DNA from: Chrysophaeum taylorii
Lineage: Eukaryota; Sar; Pelagophyceae; Pelagomonadales; Pelagomonadaceae
Length of the DNA: 64,000 bases
NCBI GenBank assembly: GCA_029834535.1
Contig: JAQMWT010000028.1
Location: 186,001 to 250,000 of the forward strand
Direction of reading: 5' to 3'
Shown here: piece after piece, positions 9,927 through 24,104 of the stretch
How positions within the stretch are numbered: position 1 is the stretch's first letter
Layout of the letters: each line of letters starts with the position of its first letter
The notes under the pieces: generated by a model
The model's database searches: none
The model's input: the letters and a program-made list of their open reading frames with translations, nothing else
What the model was told of the DNA's origin: nothing
Translations under genes and position numbers: made by a program

Positions 9927-10763
9927 ATGGTCCGCGACGACGACGCCGCGACGGCCGTCGCGGTCGTGCGACAGTGGATGCGGGCGCATGGGTTCAACCC
10001 GGACTGTGTCGACGAGGCTTCGGAGTCGCCCGGCAACCGTTCCTACCCGCACGCGTTTCGCGAGCTGTGGTACTCGACCGCCGCCGCCACGCCGCTCATC
10101 GAGGCGAGCGCGTGCGGGCGCGTGGACGTCGTCGAGTTCTGCCTCGCCGCCTCGCCGCGGTCTGTGTTGTGGCGCGACGAGTTCCGGAACTCGGCACTTC
10201 ACGTCGCGCTCGACCGAGGCCACGCGACCGTTGCCGCCGCGCTATTGCGACGACTCGGCGACGTCTGCGAGCGACCCCTCGACTTCGCGCGCTCGAAGAA
10301 TGCCATGGGCTCGACGCCCGCGATGCTCTCGGCACGTGGTGGCGACCTCCGGGGCCGCCTCGATGCCGCCGCGACTAAGTGGTGCGTGCTCAACGGTCTC
10401 TTCGACGAATACGACGACGACGAGGGCGTCGACACCAACGCCGTCGCGAATGCCCTCGCGGACTCCCCGAGCGATCTCAGATTCGCCCTCGTCCGCTGGA
10501 CCTACCTCACGGCTCGCGATCTCATCGCCCTCGAGTGCGCGCTCGTCGCGCTCTTTGATCCGTCCGCCGCGCTCGCGGGCTTGTCCGTCCAACTCGGGCC
10601 TCTTATCCGCGCCTTTCTAACAAATACCTCGCACCTCGAGTCCCGCCGAGTCCGCGCCTTTGCCGTCATACTCGCGGACCTCGGATATTTTGACGGGGCC
10701 TCGCCGCCGCCCCCCCCGATGAGGAACCGTCGACACTCCGACCACCCGCTCTACTCGAGATAG
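9927..10763 (+). CDS. Ankyrin-repeat protein
   Basis: A 278-residue protein. Residues 50-135 contain ankyrin-type helices (TPLIEASACGRVDVVEF, SALHVALDRGHATVAAAL and STPAMLSARGG), probably three repeats, which usually mediate protein binding. The remaining C-terminal half is alpha-helical without a recognised domain and ends in a proline-rich stretch. The frame is open a further 70 codons upstream, but that part is antisense to the neighbouring gene; the ATG at 9927 is preferred because it clears the neighbour and starts the acid-rich N-terminus. Partner unknown. Confidence 0.75.
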   Translation: MVRDDDAATAVAVVRQWMRAHGFNPDCVDEASESPGNRSYPHAFRELWYSTAAATPLIEASACGRVDVVEFCLAASPRSVLWRDEFRNSALHVALDRGHATVAAALLRRLGDVCERPLDFARSKNAMGSTPAMLSARGGDLRGRLDAAATKWCVLNGLFDEYDDDEGVDTNAVANALADSPSDLRFALVRWTYLTARDLIALECALVALFDPSAALAGLSVQLGPLIRAFLTNTSHLESRRVRAFAVILADLGYFDGASPPPPPMRNRRHSDHPLYSR

Positions 10764-11189
10764 ACGGGCAGCCTCCGTCGCTGTTATCGTCGTACATAAT
10801 TTTATTCCAGTGGTGGGTGGGTGGGTGGGTGGTCCACGACGCGGTCTTTGTCTGGTATACATACTCTGATGGTCACAACGACGACCTTTAGCCGACGAGG
10901 CGATTCGTAGCTTGTTGGGCGGCTGCGGTTGTCGTCAGGCCACCGGACGCGTGCGTAGCATGAAAAAGAGAGAGAACCCGCCGGTGCTTTTTTGAAAGAG
11001 AGAGAAGGGGGGGGGGGGTGGTAGCCTGGAGCGTAGACTGCGACGGATGCAAGTGGCGTGCGCCGGGCGAAGCAGAGGAATTGAGCGGGTGTGCTCGATA
11101 CGACGAAGAGGGAAGAGTGTGAGAGGCGAAGAAGAAGAAGATGAAGAAGAAGAAGAACGTTGCTCGCTCGAGGTGAATCGGGTGAGACA
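10764..11189. other. Intergenic between convergent genes, simple-sequence rich
   Basis: Contains a GGGT/GTGG run near 10810, a G homopolymer near 11010 and a GAA-type run at 11128-11158. No gene seen. Confidence 0.5.
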
Positions 11190-12617
11190 CTACGCCGCAG
11201 AGAACTCGGCATCGAGATCTTGGAACTCGTCGTCCTCGTCGGCAAAGGCGGCGATGCCAGTCTGGATGGCGTCGGCGACAATGGTCTCGATAGGCGCCGA
11301 CTGCTGCGTCTCGGACGACGACGCGGGGACATCGACGACATCGACGACCGTCTCGACGACAGCGGGCCTGAAGAACCCAAAGAGGCGGGCAACGAACGCG
11401 GCGAGGAGCGCGACGAGCGCGGCGAGGATAATGGACTTGAGGCGCCCCCCGACTACCCTGTCGACTTTGGTGTAGACGTTGACCACGGGAGCGAGGACTT
11501 TTTGTGCCTTTGTCGCCCAGCCCAGCACGCGCTTGAGCTGCTCGGGCGGAATCTGGTCGAGCATCTCGAGCTGCTTGTCGACCATTTCCGGCGACATGCC
11601 AGCCATAAGCGGATTACTTTTGAGTGCCTGCTTGATCATCTCGGGGTTCTCCTTGACCACGTTGAGCATTTGCTCGATCTGTGAAGGGTCCATGTTCTCC
11701 ATCATCTTGGCGGCCATCGCAGCGTCAGGCATGCCCGGCATTGCGCCGCCAGCCGGAGGCGCCGAGGCAGGCGACCCGCCGTCGGTTCGTCTCGAGGGTT
11801 GCTGCTGCTGCTGCTGCTGGGGCTGCTGCATTTTGCGCAGCATATCCCTCATGAGGGTCTCCTGCTCCGGGGTCATGTTGGCCATCTGTTTGCGGGCCAT
11901 CTCGAGCATGTCGGGGTTGTTGGCGACCATCTCGAGCTGGTCGGCCGTCGCCCGTATCTGCTGGTCGCTCAGGTTGGCCATCTGCGGGTTGCTGCGGCGG
12001 ATGGTGTCGGGGTCCATCGTCCGCAGCATTGACGCTTGCGCCCGCATGGCTTCAGGGTCCTGCATCTGGCGCTGGGCTTGCTGAAACTGGTGCTCGTCGA
12101 CGTCGATCGGAGGCTGGACGGCAGAACTCTCCGTCTCGCCCAAGGGCTGCGACGACATCTTCTCGAGATTGGCCTCCTTGAGCGCGAGGGTCTTGGAGTC
12201 GGCGTCGAGCTGCACCTTGAATCTCTCCCCTTGTGACCCGACGACGGTCCCGAGTTTGCCGTTGTGTTCCGGCGCCTTGGCGAGGCCCTTGAGCTCGACG
12301 CGATCTCCCGGCTCGAACGCGCGCCGCCGCATGCCCCCCGTCGCCGCCGCGACCTGCGCGTTCGCTTGCTCGTGCGACATGCTGGACATCTGCTGGCGCG
12401 CCATCTGCATCATTGCCGGGTTCGAGGCCATCAACTCCATCTGGTTGAGACACATGTCGATCTGCGCGTCAGACATGGCGGCGAACTGCGGATTCATCCG
12501 CCGAACGGTCATCTTATCCATCATCTTCATCTGCCGCGCCTGCGACTTGAGATCCTCGGGGTCCATCTGCCCCATCTGGTCGCGCGCGAGATCCCATTGC
12601 TCCCGCGACAAATTCAT
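11190..12617 (-). CDS. STI1-domain co-chaperone-like protein with C-terminal membrane anchor
   Basis: About 475 residues from the ATG at 12617. It has repeated STI1-type helices rich in Met, Asn and Pro (MNPQFAAMSDAQID, SNPQMANLSDQQIR, SNPLMAGMSPEMVD), as in HOP/STI1, ubiquilin and the plant chloroplast envelope receptor OEP61. A short beta-rich segment (FEPGDRVELKGL to GKLGTVVG) resembles an SH3/KOW-like fold. One hydrophobic segment near residues 392-416 (IILAALVALLAAFVARLFGFF) is followed by an acidic tail. It could tether chaperones to an organelle membrane, by analogy with OEP61, but no TPR domain is visible. A poly-Q run lies mid-protein. The extra 25 codons upstream (poly-basic, His-rich) are probably 5' UTR. 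Confidence 0.8.
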   Translation of the reverse strand: MNLSREQWDLARDQMGQMDPEDLKSQARQMKMMDKMTVRRMNPQFAAMSDAQIDMCLNQMELMASNPAMMQMARQQMSSMSHEQANAQVAAATGGMRRRAFEPGDRVELKGLAKAPEHNGKLGTVVGSQGERFKVQLDADSKTLALKEANLEKMSSQPLGETESSAVQPPIDVDEHQFQQAQRQMQDPEAMRAQASMLRTMDPDTIRRSNPQMANLSDQQIRATADQLEMVANNPDMLEMARKQMANMTPEQETLMRDMLRKMQQPQQQQQQQPSRRTDGGSPASAPPAGGAMPGMPDAAMAAKMMENMDPSQIEQMLNVVKENPEMIKQALKSNPLMAGMSPEMVDKQLEMLDQIPPEQLKRVLGWATKAQKVLAPVVNVYTKVDRVVGGRLKSIILAALVALLAAFVARLFGFFRPAVVETVVDVVDVPASSSETQQSAPIETIVADAIQTGIAAFADEDDEFQDLDAEFSAA

Positions 12618-12690
12618 CGTCGTCCTCGCTGTTGCGTGGTGGTGTGTGTTTTTTTTTTCTTTCCTTGCCCGCCTCGGCCGTTGTTGTTGC
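12618..12690. promoter_or_regulatory. 73-bp divergent spacer with pyrimidine tract
   Basis: Shared upstream region of the STI1-domain gene (minus) and the MBOAT gene (plus). Contains a run of about ten T residues near 12650; no TATA box recognised. Confidence 0.4.
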
Positions 12691-14284
12691 ATGCGTGAGG
12701 GCGTCGCGTGCTTGGCCTACTTCTGGCTCTCGCTCGTGTGCCTCGAGGAACGGTTGTGGTCCATCGTGTGGCGGAGGCCGCGAGCAGCGCTGCGGGAGAT
12801 CACCGGCAGCGCCGAATGGGTCGCGTACCACGTCGTCGGCGTCGCGACGCTGGGGGTTTTCGTGCCCGAGGGCGGCGCGCGGCTCCGCCGCGCGTGCCTG
12901 CGCCACCCTGGCTGCCGGTTCCGAGGCGGGATCGATCTCTCGGATCGCCAGTGGCGCGACTACCGCGCCGCCGCGCCGCTGCTGGTCGGGGGGTGTCTGG
13001 TCGCGGCGGCGCTCGGACGAATCGCCGACCGCCGCGTCTCGGCGCGTCGCTGCGCCGCCGTCCTCATCCTGGTCGTTGCGCACGGCGCCAACGGACTCTA
13101 CCTCGTCGCGCTCGTGGCGGCGTTCCGCGCCTGCGCCGGTCGTCCTCGCGCGATCTGGGCGCTCGCGGTCAGTACGATCTACCGCGTCTCGCGGCGTCTC
13201 ACGCGCTCCTCTTAGGTCGCCGCCCTCGTCGCCAAGGAGCCCGTGGTGCGCGACCGGGTCCCGCCGCTCGGATCTGGAGGGATCTACCCGTGGTACGCGA
13301 GCCTCCCGCTCCTCGTTCTGCGGCTCGTGAGCTCGTCGCTCGACGCTGGTCCCGAGACGCGCGCCGTCGACGTCGTCGCGCACGCTTTTTACGCGAGCGT
13401 CCCTTCGGCGGCGCGTCCATGACACGCCCACGCAGGCGCCGCTCTACGTGACGGGACCGACGATCATGTGGGGCGACTTTCGCAATGCGACCCACGCGGA
13501 TTGTCGCCCGCGAGTGCTCTCGTACGCGCTTCGCACGATCCTCGCCGCGATCTTCCTCGAGCTCGGCACGCGCCGGTACCCGTGCTTCGCCGTCGCCGCG
13601 ACGCCCGGGCTCCTGGCCCGTCTCGACCCCCTCGCAGCGGCCGCCTTCGTCCTGATTTCGATCAACCTCTTGTGGCTCAAGTTTACCGTAATGTGGCGCG
13701 TCGCGACCTGCCTCGCCAGAGCCGACGGCATCTCTCCGCCCGAGAACATGCGCCGGTTCGTGTGCGATAACTTCACGATCAGCGGCTTTTGGCGCGGCTG
13801 GCACGCTTCCTTCAACGAGTGGCTCGTGCGCTACCTCTACCTCCCCCTCGGCGGCGCCGCCCGCCCCGCCGCCACCGTCGCCGCCTTCGCCTTCGTCGTA
13901 CTCTGGCACGACCTCTCCGAGCCGCGCCTCCTCGCCTGGGGGACCCTCAACGCTCTTTTTCTCCTCTCCGAGCGTGCTTTAGGCCTCGCGTCGGCCGCGC
14001 GACGCGCGGCCTCGACGGACGCGCCCTTCGATCGAGCTCGCGTCGCCTCTTTAGGCGCCGTCTACGTTACCGCCCTCTTAGTCGCCAACGTCGTCGGCTA
14101 CTCCGTCGGCCTCGCCGGGCTCGCCGCGGTCGCCCGTGCCCTGCGCCCTATCCGACTGCACCACGCGCTGCCGCCTCTCGCTGCCGCTTTTGCTGTCTTT
14201 TTCGCCGCGACGCAGCTCGCGATCAAGGTGCGTCGCCTCGAGCTTCTCGACCGTCGTCCCAGCAGTGATGATTCCTCTTCGTGA
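12691..14284 (+). CDS. MBOAT-family O-acyltransferase (GUP1/HHAT-like), three exons
   Basis: Multi-pass membrane acyltransferase of about 502 aa. I read exons 12691-13167, 13216-13398 and 13436-14284. The joins restore one frame: exon 1 ends AIWALA, exon 2 runs VAALVAKEPV to HAFYAS, and exon 3 begins APLYVTGPTIMWGDF, the conserved MBOAT PL-x-x-GP segment. Exon 1 has the SDRQWRDYR motif typical of GUP1-type proteins. Exon 3 has FWRGWHASFNEWLVRYLYLPLGG-like sequence, the family signature, followed by VVLWHDL with the presumed catalytic histidine. Many hydrophobic helices follow. GUP1 relatives act in the ER on GPI lipids, HHAT on proteins; which applies here is unknown. Without splicing the gene would look broken by a stop and a frameshift. 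Confidence 0.85.
13168..13215 (+). other. Intron 1 of MBOAT gene (48 nt, GT-AG)
   Basis: Starts GTCAGT, ends CTCCTCTTAG, and contains the in-frame stop. Removal keeps the frame and joins ALA to VAAL. Confidence 0.8.
13399..13435 (+). other. Intron 2 of MBOAT gene (37 nt, GT-AG)
   Basis: Starts GTCCCT, ends CACGCAG. At 37 nt it is near the minimum known for spliceosomal introns. It is needed to shift frame between HAFYAS and APLYVTGP. Confidence 0.75.
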
Positions 14285-15215
14285 TGCTTTGCCGACGACG
14301 ACGACGACGATAATGTGATGAACCGCTAGTTGTTTATGTATGATGTGTGTTCAGTGCAGGGGATAGCCTGCGTGCACGCGCCTTTGGCGGCGTGCGTGCG
14401 TGCTTCTCTCGGCTGCCCCAACTAATCGTCGACTGCGATCAACGAGAATCGAGTGGACGTCTCTGTCCGCAGCAGGCATATGGTTTATACTAACCAGAAT
14501 CGCCACGTGGTGGTGGCGTACGGGGAAGCAAGCGAAGTGTCGGGCGTCAGTCCGGCGAACCATACATAGTCTCGCCATGTTATTTATGGCCTCAGGGTGC
14601 CTCTTTTTCCGCCCGCCCCAAAATTGCTCCCGCAATACAGCCAGGCCGCACCACCACTACGCCTTACCCTTTTTTACCTAGAACTCCCAAATGTGACCAC
14701 TTTTCTCTCCTTGCATTGCCCTACTCTCATGTCTAGGAAGTTGTATAAGCCGACTGCTAAGAATAGTGGCAGCCTCAACCTTATTGTTATTATTATGTAG
14801 CGAAAATTATTTGGACTATCAGGCAGTTCCGGCCGGAGAAGCCACCCATCTTTTTTCTGCTATAAGAGGGAGAGGCTAGTTAGTTAGTTTAGTTAGCGAA
14901 TGGGAATTGTCTAGTAGGTTTTTTATCCCGCTCGTGGGGTTGGGGGATTGCGTGAAGACATGAAGGATCCCTGGAGGGCGGGGATATCTCAGGGCCTAGT
15001 CGGGATCATCGACGAGCCTCAGGGCCTAGTCGGGATCATCGACGAGCCGTGGGCAAGCGAAGAGTGGACGTTGCACTATGTTGATCTGAGGGCGGGGTTA
15101 TTATTACTCTTCGATTCATTTTGAACCCGGATTCCCGTTGTGTTGTTTGTGCGAGAGATGAGAATCGACAGCATGGTTCCGTGCGCGGCGGCGCTAGACC
15201 AGATGCGCGCGGAGG
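14285..15215. other. Intergenic, no gene seen
   Basis: Contains ACG and TAGT runs, a duplicated 30-bp unit (14988-15047) and no frame resembling a known protein. Confidence 0.5.
14988..15047. repeat. Exact 30-bp tandem duplication
   Basis: Two identical, directly adjacent 30-base units (14988-15017 and 15018-15047) beginning CTCAGGGCC. Perfect identity implies a recent slippage or duplication. Confidence 0.9.
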
Positions 15216-15542
15216 GTGCGGCACGCCCGTTGTCCGCGTCGTTCAAAACACGAGCTGTCGGAGCCGATTGAGAAGCCTACCGATAAGCGCGTTAAGCCTG
15301 CTCACGATGTGGAGCCTGCCTCGGACGTAGACGAGGATGCGTGCTCCTGCGTGGCCCAAGAGAACGCCCATTCCTCGGGCTGGGACTTATACCGCGAGAT
15401 GCGGTTGAAGTCGCGCATCGAGTACATGGCACTCGCCGACGAGTGGGAACGTCTAGTTGAGAAGTACGACAATAACGACTTCACTGACCAAGACCTCCAA
15501 GCCTTCATCAAGAAAGCTGCCCGTTTCGACTACGTTTTGTAA
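15216..15542 (+). CDS. Possible short or 3'-exon protein fragment, unknown
   Basis: Open frame of about 108 codons without a good ATG, ending in a charged helical segment (ADEWERLVEKYDNNDFTDQ) that looks coding. It could be the last exon of a spliced gene: an ATG at 15173 in another frame opens a plausible N-terminal peptide (PCAAALDQMRAEG), but I cannot find a convincing intron joining them. No family recognised. Confidence 0.35.
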   Translation: MRHARCPRRSKHELSEPIEKPTDKRVKPAHDVEPASDVDEDACSCVAQENAHSSGWDLYREMRLKSRIEYMALADEWERLVEKYDNNDFTDQDLQAFIKKAARFDYVL

Positions 15543-16749
15543 GCCGCGTTTCGATGTTATTTGACAAGCACGCGCGCGGAGTTTGGTGCCAACAAAGGGT
15601 CCCCACATTTTCCCCCACCCTTTGCCAAGCCTGCTATATTTCGCGTAGTTTATTTTTTTAGCTAGCAAGATGTGCGGAAAGCAGGGAGAATCTTAGTTTG
15701 ATGTACCACGCCACGCAGTAAGCATGGTGTGTGGAGGAAGCATCTCGTAGACAGCTAGTGAGAATGTCTATGCGCCTACTAGCCACGGGTCTGACAGAGG
15801 CGCATCTGTATCCCGCAACGACAGGGCTTTCGAGGAGTGGACATCGTCAAGGAAAGCAAGAATCGTTGACCTGTCTGCGCCAAGTATCGATTCGGTTGTG
15901 TATAAACGTCGTCAATCCGAGACATGATATATGCTCAAACCACGGAAACGCGAAAACTCGTCGGCAGCTTAGAGAAAAGCCTCGTTGTCCATGAAAGGAA
16001 CCCGGCTTATCATCTCTCCGTCGTCCACCATAGCGCGAGCGGAACCACAAAGAGCTGCGCCTTCATTGGCCTTCATTCAGGAATCCGACCTGCTCACATC
16101 CCTACTACGATAGGCGCAATGGCTCGAGTGTGGCCGAGGGTTTCGTTCTCGCGTGCTTGCCACACTTGGCAAGCGAGGGAGCCGTCTGAAAGCAAATTCA
16201 TTTTCATTCATTCTTGCTTAACACACAGCGATTGAAGTACGGCCATTAAAGTCGGCATCGTTTAGCCAAGCATAATCATCTTTGCAGCTAATCGTCACGA
16301 GAATATGTGCATACCCCAGTGCGCAAGAAGGGCTCGCCCATTTTCGATTCGCGCATGCCGAGAAATGGGATCATTGATGTCGGGCGTGAAGCGAGACGAC
16401 CCGCTCGAACTGCTGCTTCGAGATTTAATGGCGGCGATATGTTTTACGAATCGGCACCCTGCTGCGGCGGCGCACTATGGCTCATCAGGATATGTGTCTT
16501 GCCTCGAAGAACGGCTCTACGTCTGACGCAAGAAGCGGGAATTGGTTGTCGAACGGTACGCCCGGTCGCTGAGAAAAAAATGCATTCCGTTTGACTGGCT
16601 CTGCCTCAGAACATGCTCGTCTATGTATTGTGACCAACATGTCGTTGGCTTTGACACCATGGCGCACACCCCTCCCGGAGGAGAACACCTGACTAGTCGT
16701 TGAGCTTACGGCCCCAAAAAATTCTGTTGGAGTGCAACGCAGCCGAGCT
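15543..16749. other. Gene-poor interval
   Basis: Balanced composition, many stops in all frames, only short overlapping frames. No family resemblance found; may hold further degraded gene remnants like the one that follows. Confidence 0.4.
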
Positions 16750-17560
16750 CAAACGGCCGCGGGTTGATCAAGGCCGGAAACGTGTGGACGTTGAAGAATG
16801 CGGTCGAGAGGTCCGGGTGCTTAGTGTGGGAGGCGGGATGTACCGGAGGCATCGAGGGGTCGTCGGTTCTGGTTTTACCCTGCGTTGGCACGTTCTGGCC
16901 CCCATGGCCAACCTCGAGACGATGGGTGACGCGACAGCTCACTAACCTTACCTCAGCAAACCCTCGCGGCCGTACCCAGTGCTCTCTACTACGTTAGGCC
17001 CACCGAGATTGTCCACGTCGCAAGGAATTATTTCGTCAACTCATTCCGCGTCGCCGGATGCGAGTCGCAAACGACGCTTAGGGACTCACAATTCGTGATT
17101 TTCGTCGAACACGGCGTTGAGGGCGCTGCCCAGTTTCATCCGGAGAAAGCTGCACCGCGAGGCTCCGGGTGCTCGATCGCTTCGTGCGCCGGGGTCCGTA
17201 CTGAAGCCAAATAAAACGTGCGACCCCTGGCACCTCTAACACGCCGCGTCGTTAGGGTTGGACATAAGGAAAACGGCGACATCGTCATCACCAAAGGCGA
17301 CGGCCAAGACGTCCGCGCGCAGGATGACGTCGCTCAAACCTCAGCAAGCCGGTGGACATCGCGGCGCCAGACTACGACGAAGGCGGCACCGAGAAAGCGA
17401 TTATCAACAACTGCGCCTTCATGGACGAGCCCGTGGCTGGCCTCCTGTTTCTCGAAACCTCCTGTCATCGAGGTCCGTCTCCGGGCTTTGGAGCCGTCTA
17501 AGGGTCCCTTACCATCGGCGGCGGTATTTGGCGAACCATGAATGGCAAACTAAAGACAAT
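16750..17560 (+). pseudogene. Decayed imidazole glycerol phosphate synthase (HIS7, glutaminase plus cyclase)
   Basis: Pieces of the bifunctional histidine-biosynthesis enzyme appear in the correct order but in different frames with stops. KAGNVWTLKNAVERSG near 16762 corresponds to the YGAGN start of the glutaminase. VGTFWP then PMANLETMGDA (about 16883-16932) corresponds to the PGVGAFG region. YFVNSFRV (17029) is followed by AAQFHPEKA (17125), the catalytic His/Glu motif. NGDIVITKGDGQDVR (17272), PVDIAAPDYDEGG (about 17350) and LTIGGGI (17512) are cyclase landmarks. The glutaminase nucleophile elbow (GxCxG) is missing, and a TAA lies near 17213. The second half of the cyclase is not found. 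It is a relic, not a working gene; a functional copy should be elsewhere. Confidence 0.7.
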
Positions 17561-18723
17561 CACAATGTTCGAGGTCCACGGCCCCCAAGCAGGTGAACGG
17601 GACTCGTCTTGCTGGGCGAGCGCGAGGGAGATAGGCAACTTCAAGTCGCAAGCTCTATGGAATTCAAGGCTTGGCTAATCTCTGTGTCGCTTCTGGTGTT
17701 TGTCCGGAAGGAAACCACGGTGCGAGGACAAAATCGATTGTTTGCAGCATGTCATCGTGCCGCTCTCGTCGAATATCGCACTCAGGAGACATCTTAGAGA
17801 ATCATTGAGAGTTCTGGAAGTTGTGTACAAGTTTACGATCACATTATGATAGGCATTCAACAAGCAGACGATTACATCGAGCTTTTGAGGTTAATCACAA
17901 TCACGAAGGCGCGTGTGCGCAATAAATCCCCTTTCGAAACGCGACTGAGCTCTGAAAAGAGCGGTAACGCACGGACGTCAACGATACCGCATCCTTTTTG
18001 CTCAACAAGCATGGCGAGTCCAGCCGCCATCAGCCCGCAAGCCGTAGTGAGCGTGCTGTTTGGCTAGAGGCCACCTTGGACTGTGTCGGTAGATAATCTA
18101 GGCCGGCTGCGCGTGTCATGCCAAACACGGCCACCAACGAAAAGCTCACGATCGCATTAAAGCTTGACAAACAAAGACTGTAGCAGGTCTTTCTGAGCCT
18201 CGAGTTGATCTAACTCTGATCGAATTTCATGATCATCTACTTGACGAGAGAATCTGTGCGACTCGCATTGGGTGGATCCACAAGCACAACCGAATGGGAC
18301 GACACGCTTATTAATTTAGTGATACTTTCCTTGTCGAAACGTTGCCCCCAAGGAAGAAGCACACGGAAGATGTAGACATAGTTGTCGAGACAAATGACAA
18401 AGTGCATCGTTGCCAAGCTCCTTAGCATCTCGGCCGTCGGCGGTGCGGTCGATTACGCGCCGCTGCGCTGCCTCCGCCTGCCACGCCGCCGCCTCGGCGC
18501 ACTGTACCAGTCCACTCCATGTACGCCCTCGACAACAGCTCGCACGCTGTGAGTCAGGCGTTGCTTATTCCGTTGAGTATAACGGTAAGAAAAAAAAAAG
18601 GGGTAAGTATTTGTCTGTTGATTGTGAACCAGTCGTTGCGCCGGTGACTTAAATTAAATTCGCGCGTTGGCGTCATCTCCTTCTAGTGAGGGGTTGTTGT
18701 TGTTGGTGGTCGTGTCCGAGGAG
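17561..18723. other. Gene-poor interval upstream of the remodeller gene
   Basis: No convincing coding sequence. May contain unrecognisable remains of the HIS7 cyclase C-terminus. The last few hundred bases before 18724 should contain the SNF2 gene promoter. Confidence 0.4.
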
Positions 18724-22901
<4,178 letters not shown>

Positions 22902-23763
22902 TGTGTTGCCTGCTGCTGCTGCTGCTGAGTGGGTCACTCCGCGCGTCTTTGTCTCGCGACTCCTCCTTGTTTCTTTGCTTATCAAAGAACGCCCGCGATA
23001 CCTCTTTTCCGGGTACATCGTCGCGCAGTTTGTGTCTTGGGTGGGTCGTTTTGTCCGGAAGATTGTGATGAAGAATTTCCGAATGAAACAGGAAAGCGGA
23101 CGCGACTAGGCTCGGCCCGATGCCAGCTCGCGAGGATAAGGCGCATACTCTATGCCCTCATGGCCGCCGACCGCCCGTAGCCAACGATGGCGGGGCGGCC
23201 CTCGAACGGGGAGCTGCGGCGCGCCGTCCCGCGACGACGATGACGGAGGTCGACGACGTGGAAAGTAGCGGATCTGGATCCAAGTGCTGCCACAGCAGCA
23301 GCCTACCCCAACCAGCCCTCGCCGGTCTCGATGGTGTCCGTCCAGGATTACGACCCTCCTCCGCAACCCAGCGCGATGGACCCCCACAGCACGACCGCGC
23401 ACTTTCGCGCAACGGCCAATTTGTCAGCCGCATCTCCAATCGCGGTCACCAATGGCACAATCGAGTGATTTTTACCGTGCTGCTTACATGATCACGGGCG
23501 CTCTTCCCCCCGCCCAGTATCGACCCATCCTGGATGTGGCCTCTGCTTTCCCGATTACCAATCGTCGCCGACTCGCCATCCCCAGTTGGTCGGAAGCGCA
23601 TGGTCCCCAGCTTCCTCTACTCCCACCCCAGCCGCAACATAAGCCTAACTGCCGACCCCCAGACATTATTCGCTCGGGCCCCACACAGCCTGTTGGTTGG
23701 GGCAACTTGAGGCATTTAAAGACAACCTGAGGCTCTCGAAGATGTTGTCTATCATTATTATTA
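22902..23763. other. Intergenic with a dispersed repeat copy
   Basis: A CTG run follows the SNF2 stop. The interval 23140-23690 carries decayed coding-like sequence related to 39860-40140. It ends in ATTATTATTA directly before the MULE element. Confidence 0.5.
23390..23690 (+). repeat. Dispersed repeat, copy A (related to 39860-40140)
   Basis: Shares translated segments with the second copy: an NLSAASPIAVTNGTI-like peptide against SLSASTPIAVTNCTI, then SAFPITNRRRLAIP against SALPIATRRRLAL, then a shared SWS-AHGPQLPL segment. Both copies are broken by stops. Upstream in this copy a frame reads about 50 Pro/Ser-rich residues (SVQDYDPPPQPSAMDP), suggesting the degraded 5' part of a mobile-element protein such as a gag; the family is not identified. 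Confidence 0.55.
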
Positions 23764-24045
23764 GGGGTCGGTCAAGTTTGGTCAAAAAGTTTGGTGAATT
23801 TCTTTCATGTTTGCTCGATTTTGATGTATGATTAAGGAAAAACTCACATGTGTGGTCACTTTCCATAGAAGTTAGGTCAGTTAAGTTTGGTCACTCCGAA
23901 GTTGCATTAAGTTTGATCAATCAACCCTTCAAGTTTGATTAATTTCCTTGTAAGTTTGGTCAACAAGTTTGATCACTACTCCTCAAACTTCCACAGTATT
24001 GACCAAACTTCGGCTTTTTAAATCAAACTTAAGGAGGCTTTTAAG
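23764..24045. repeat. Left subterminal array of AAGTTTGRTCA motifs
   Basis: About nine or ten copies of AAGTTTGGTCA or AAGTTTGATCA variants, mostly direct, the last ones inverted (TTGACCAAACTT near 23998). Irregular spacing of roughly 10-30 bp. Such subterminal clusters are typical transposase-binding sites in several DNA transposon superfamilies. Confidence 0.85.
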
Positions 24046-24104
24046 GGGGCGCGTGAGCGCTTTTGGTGCGAAAATGCTTTTAAAACGAAAGCTAGGTGCT
24101 GCAG

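Noticed and set aside
13199-13909. 236-codon minus-strand frame opposite the MBOAT gene
   Set aside because: Antisense to the conserved exons 2 and 3; composition is Arg/Glu/Gly shadow type.
23764-24045. CRISPR-like array of short repeats
   Set aside because: Motif is only 11 bases, spacing irregular, copies on both strands, in a eukaryotic transposon end.
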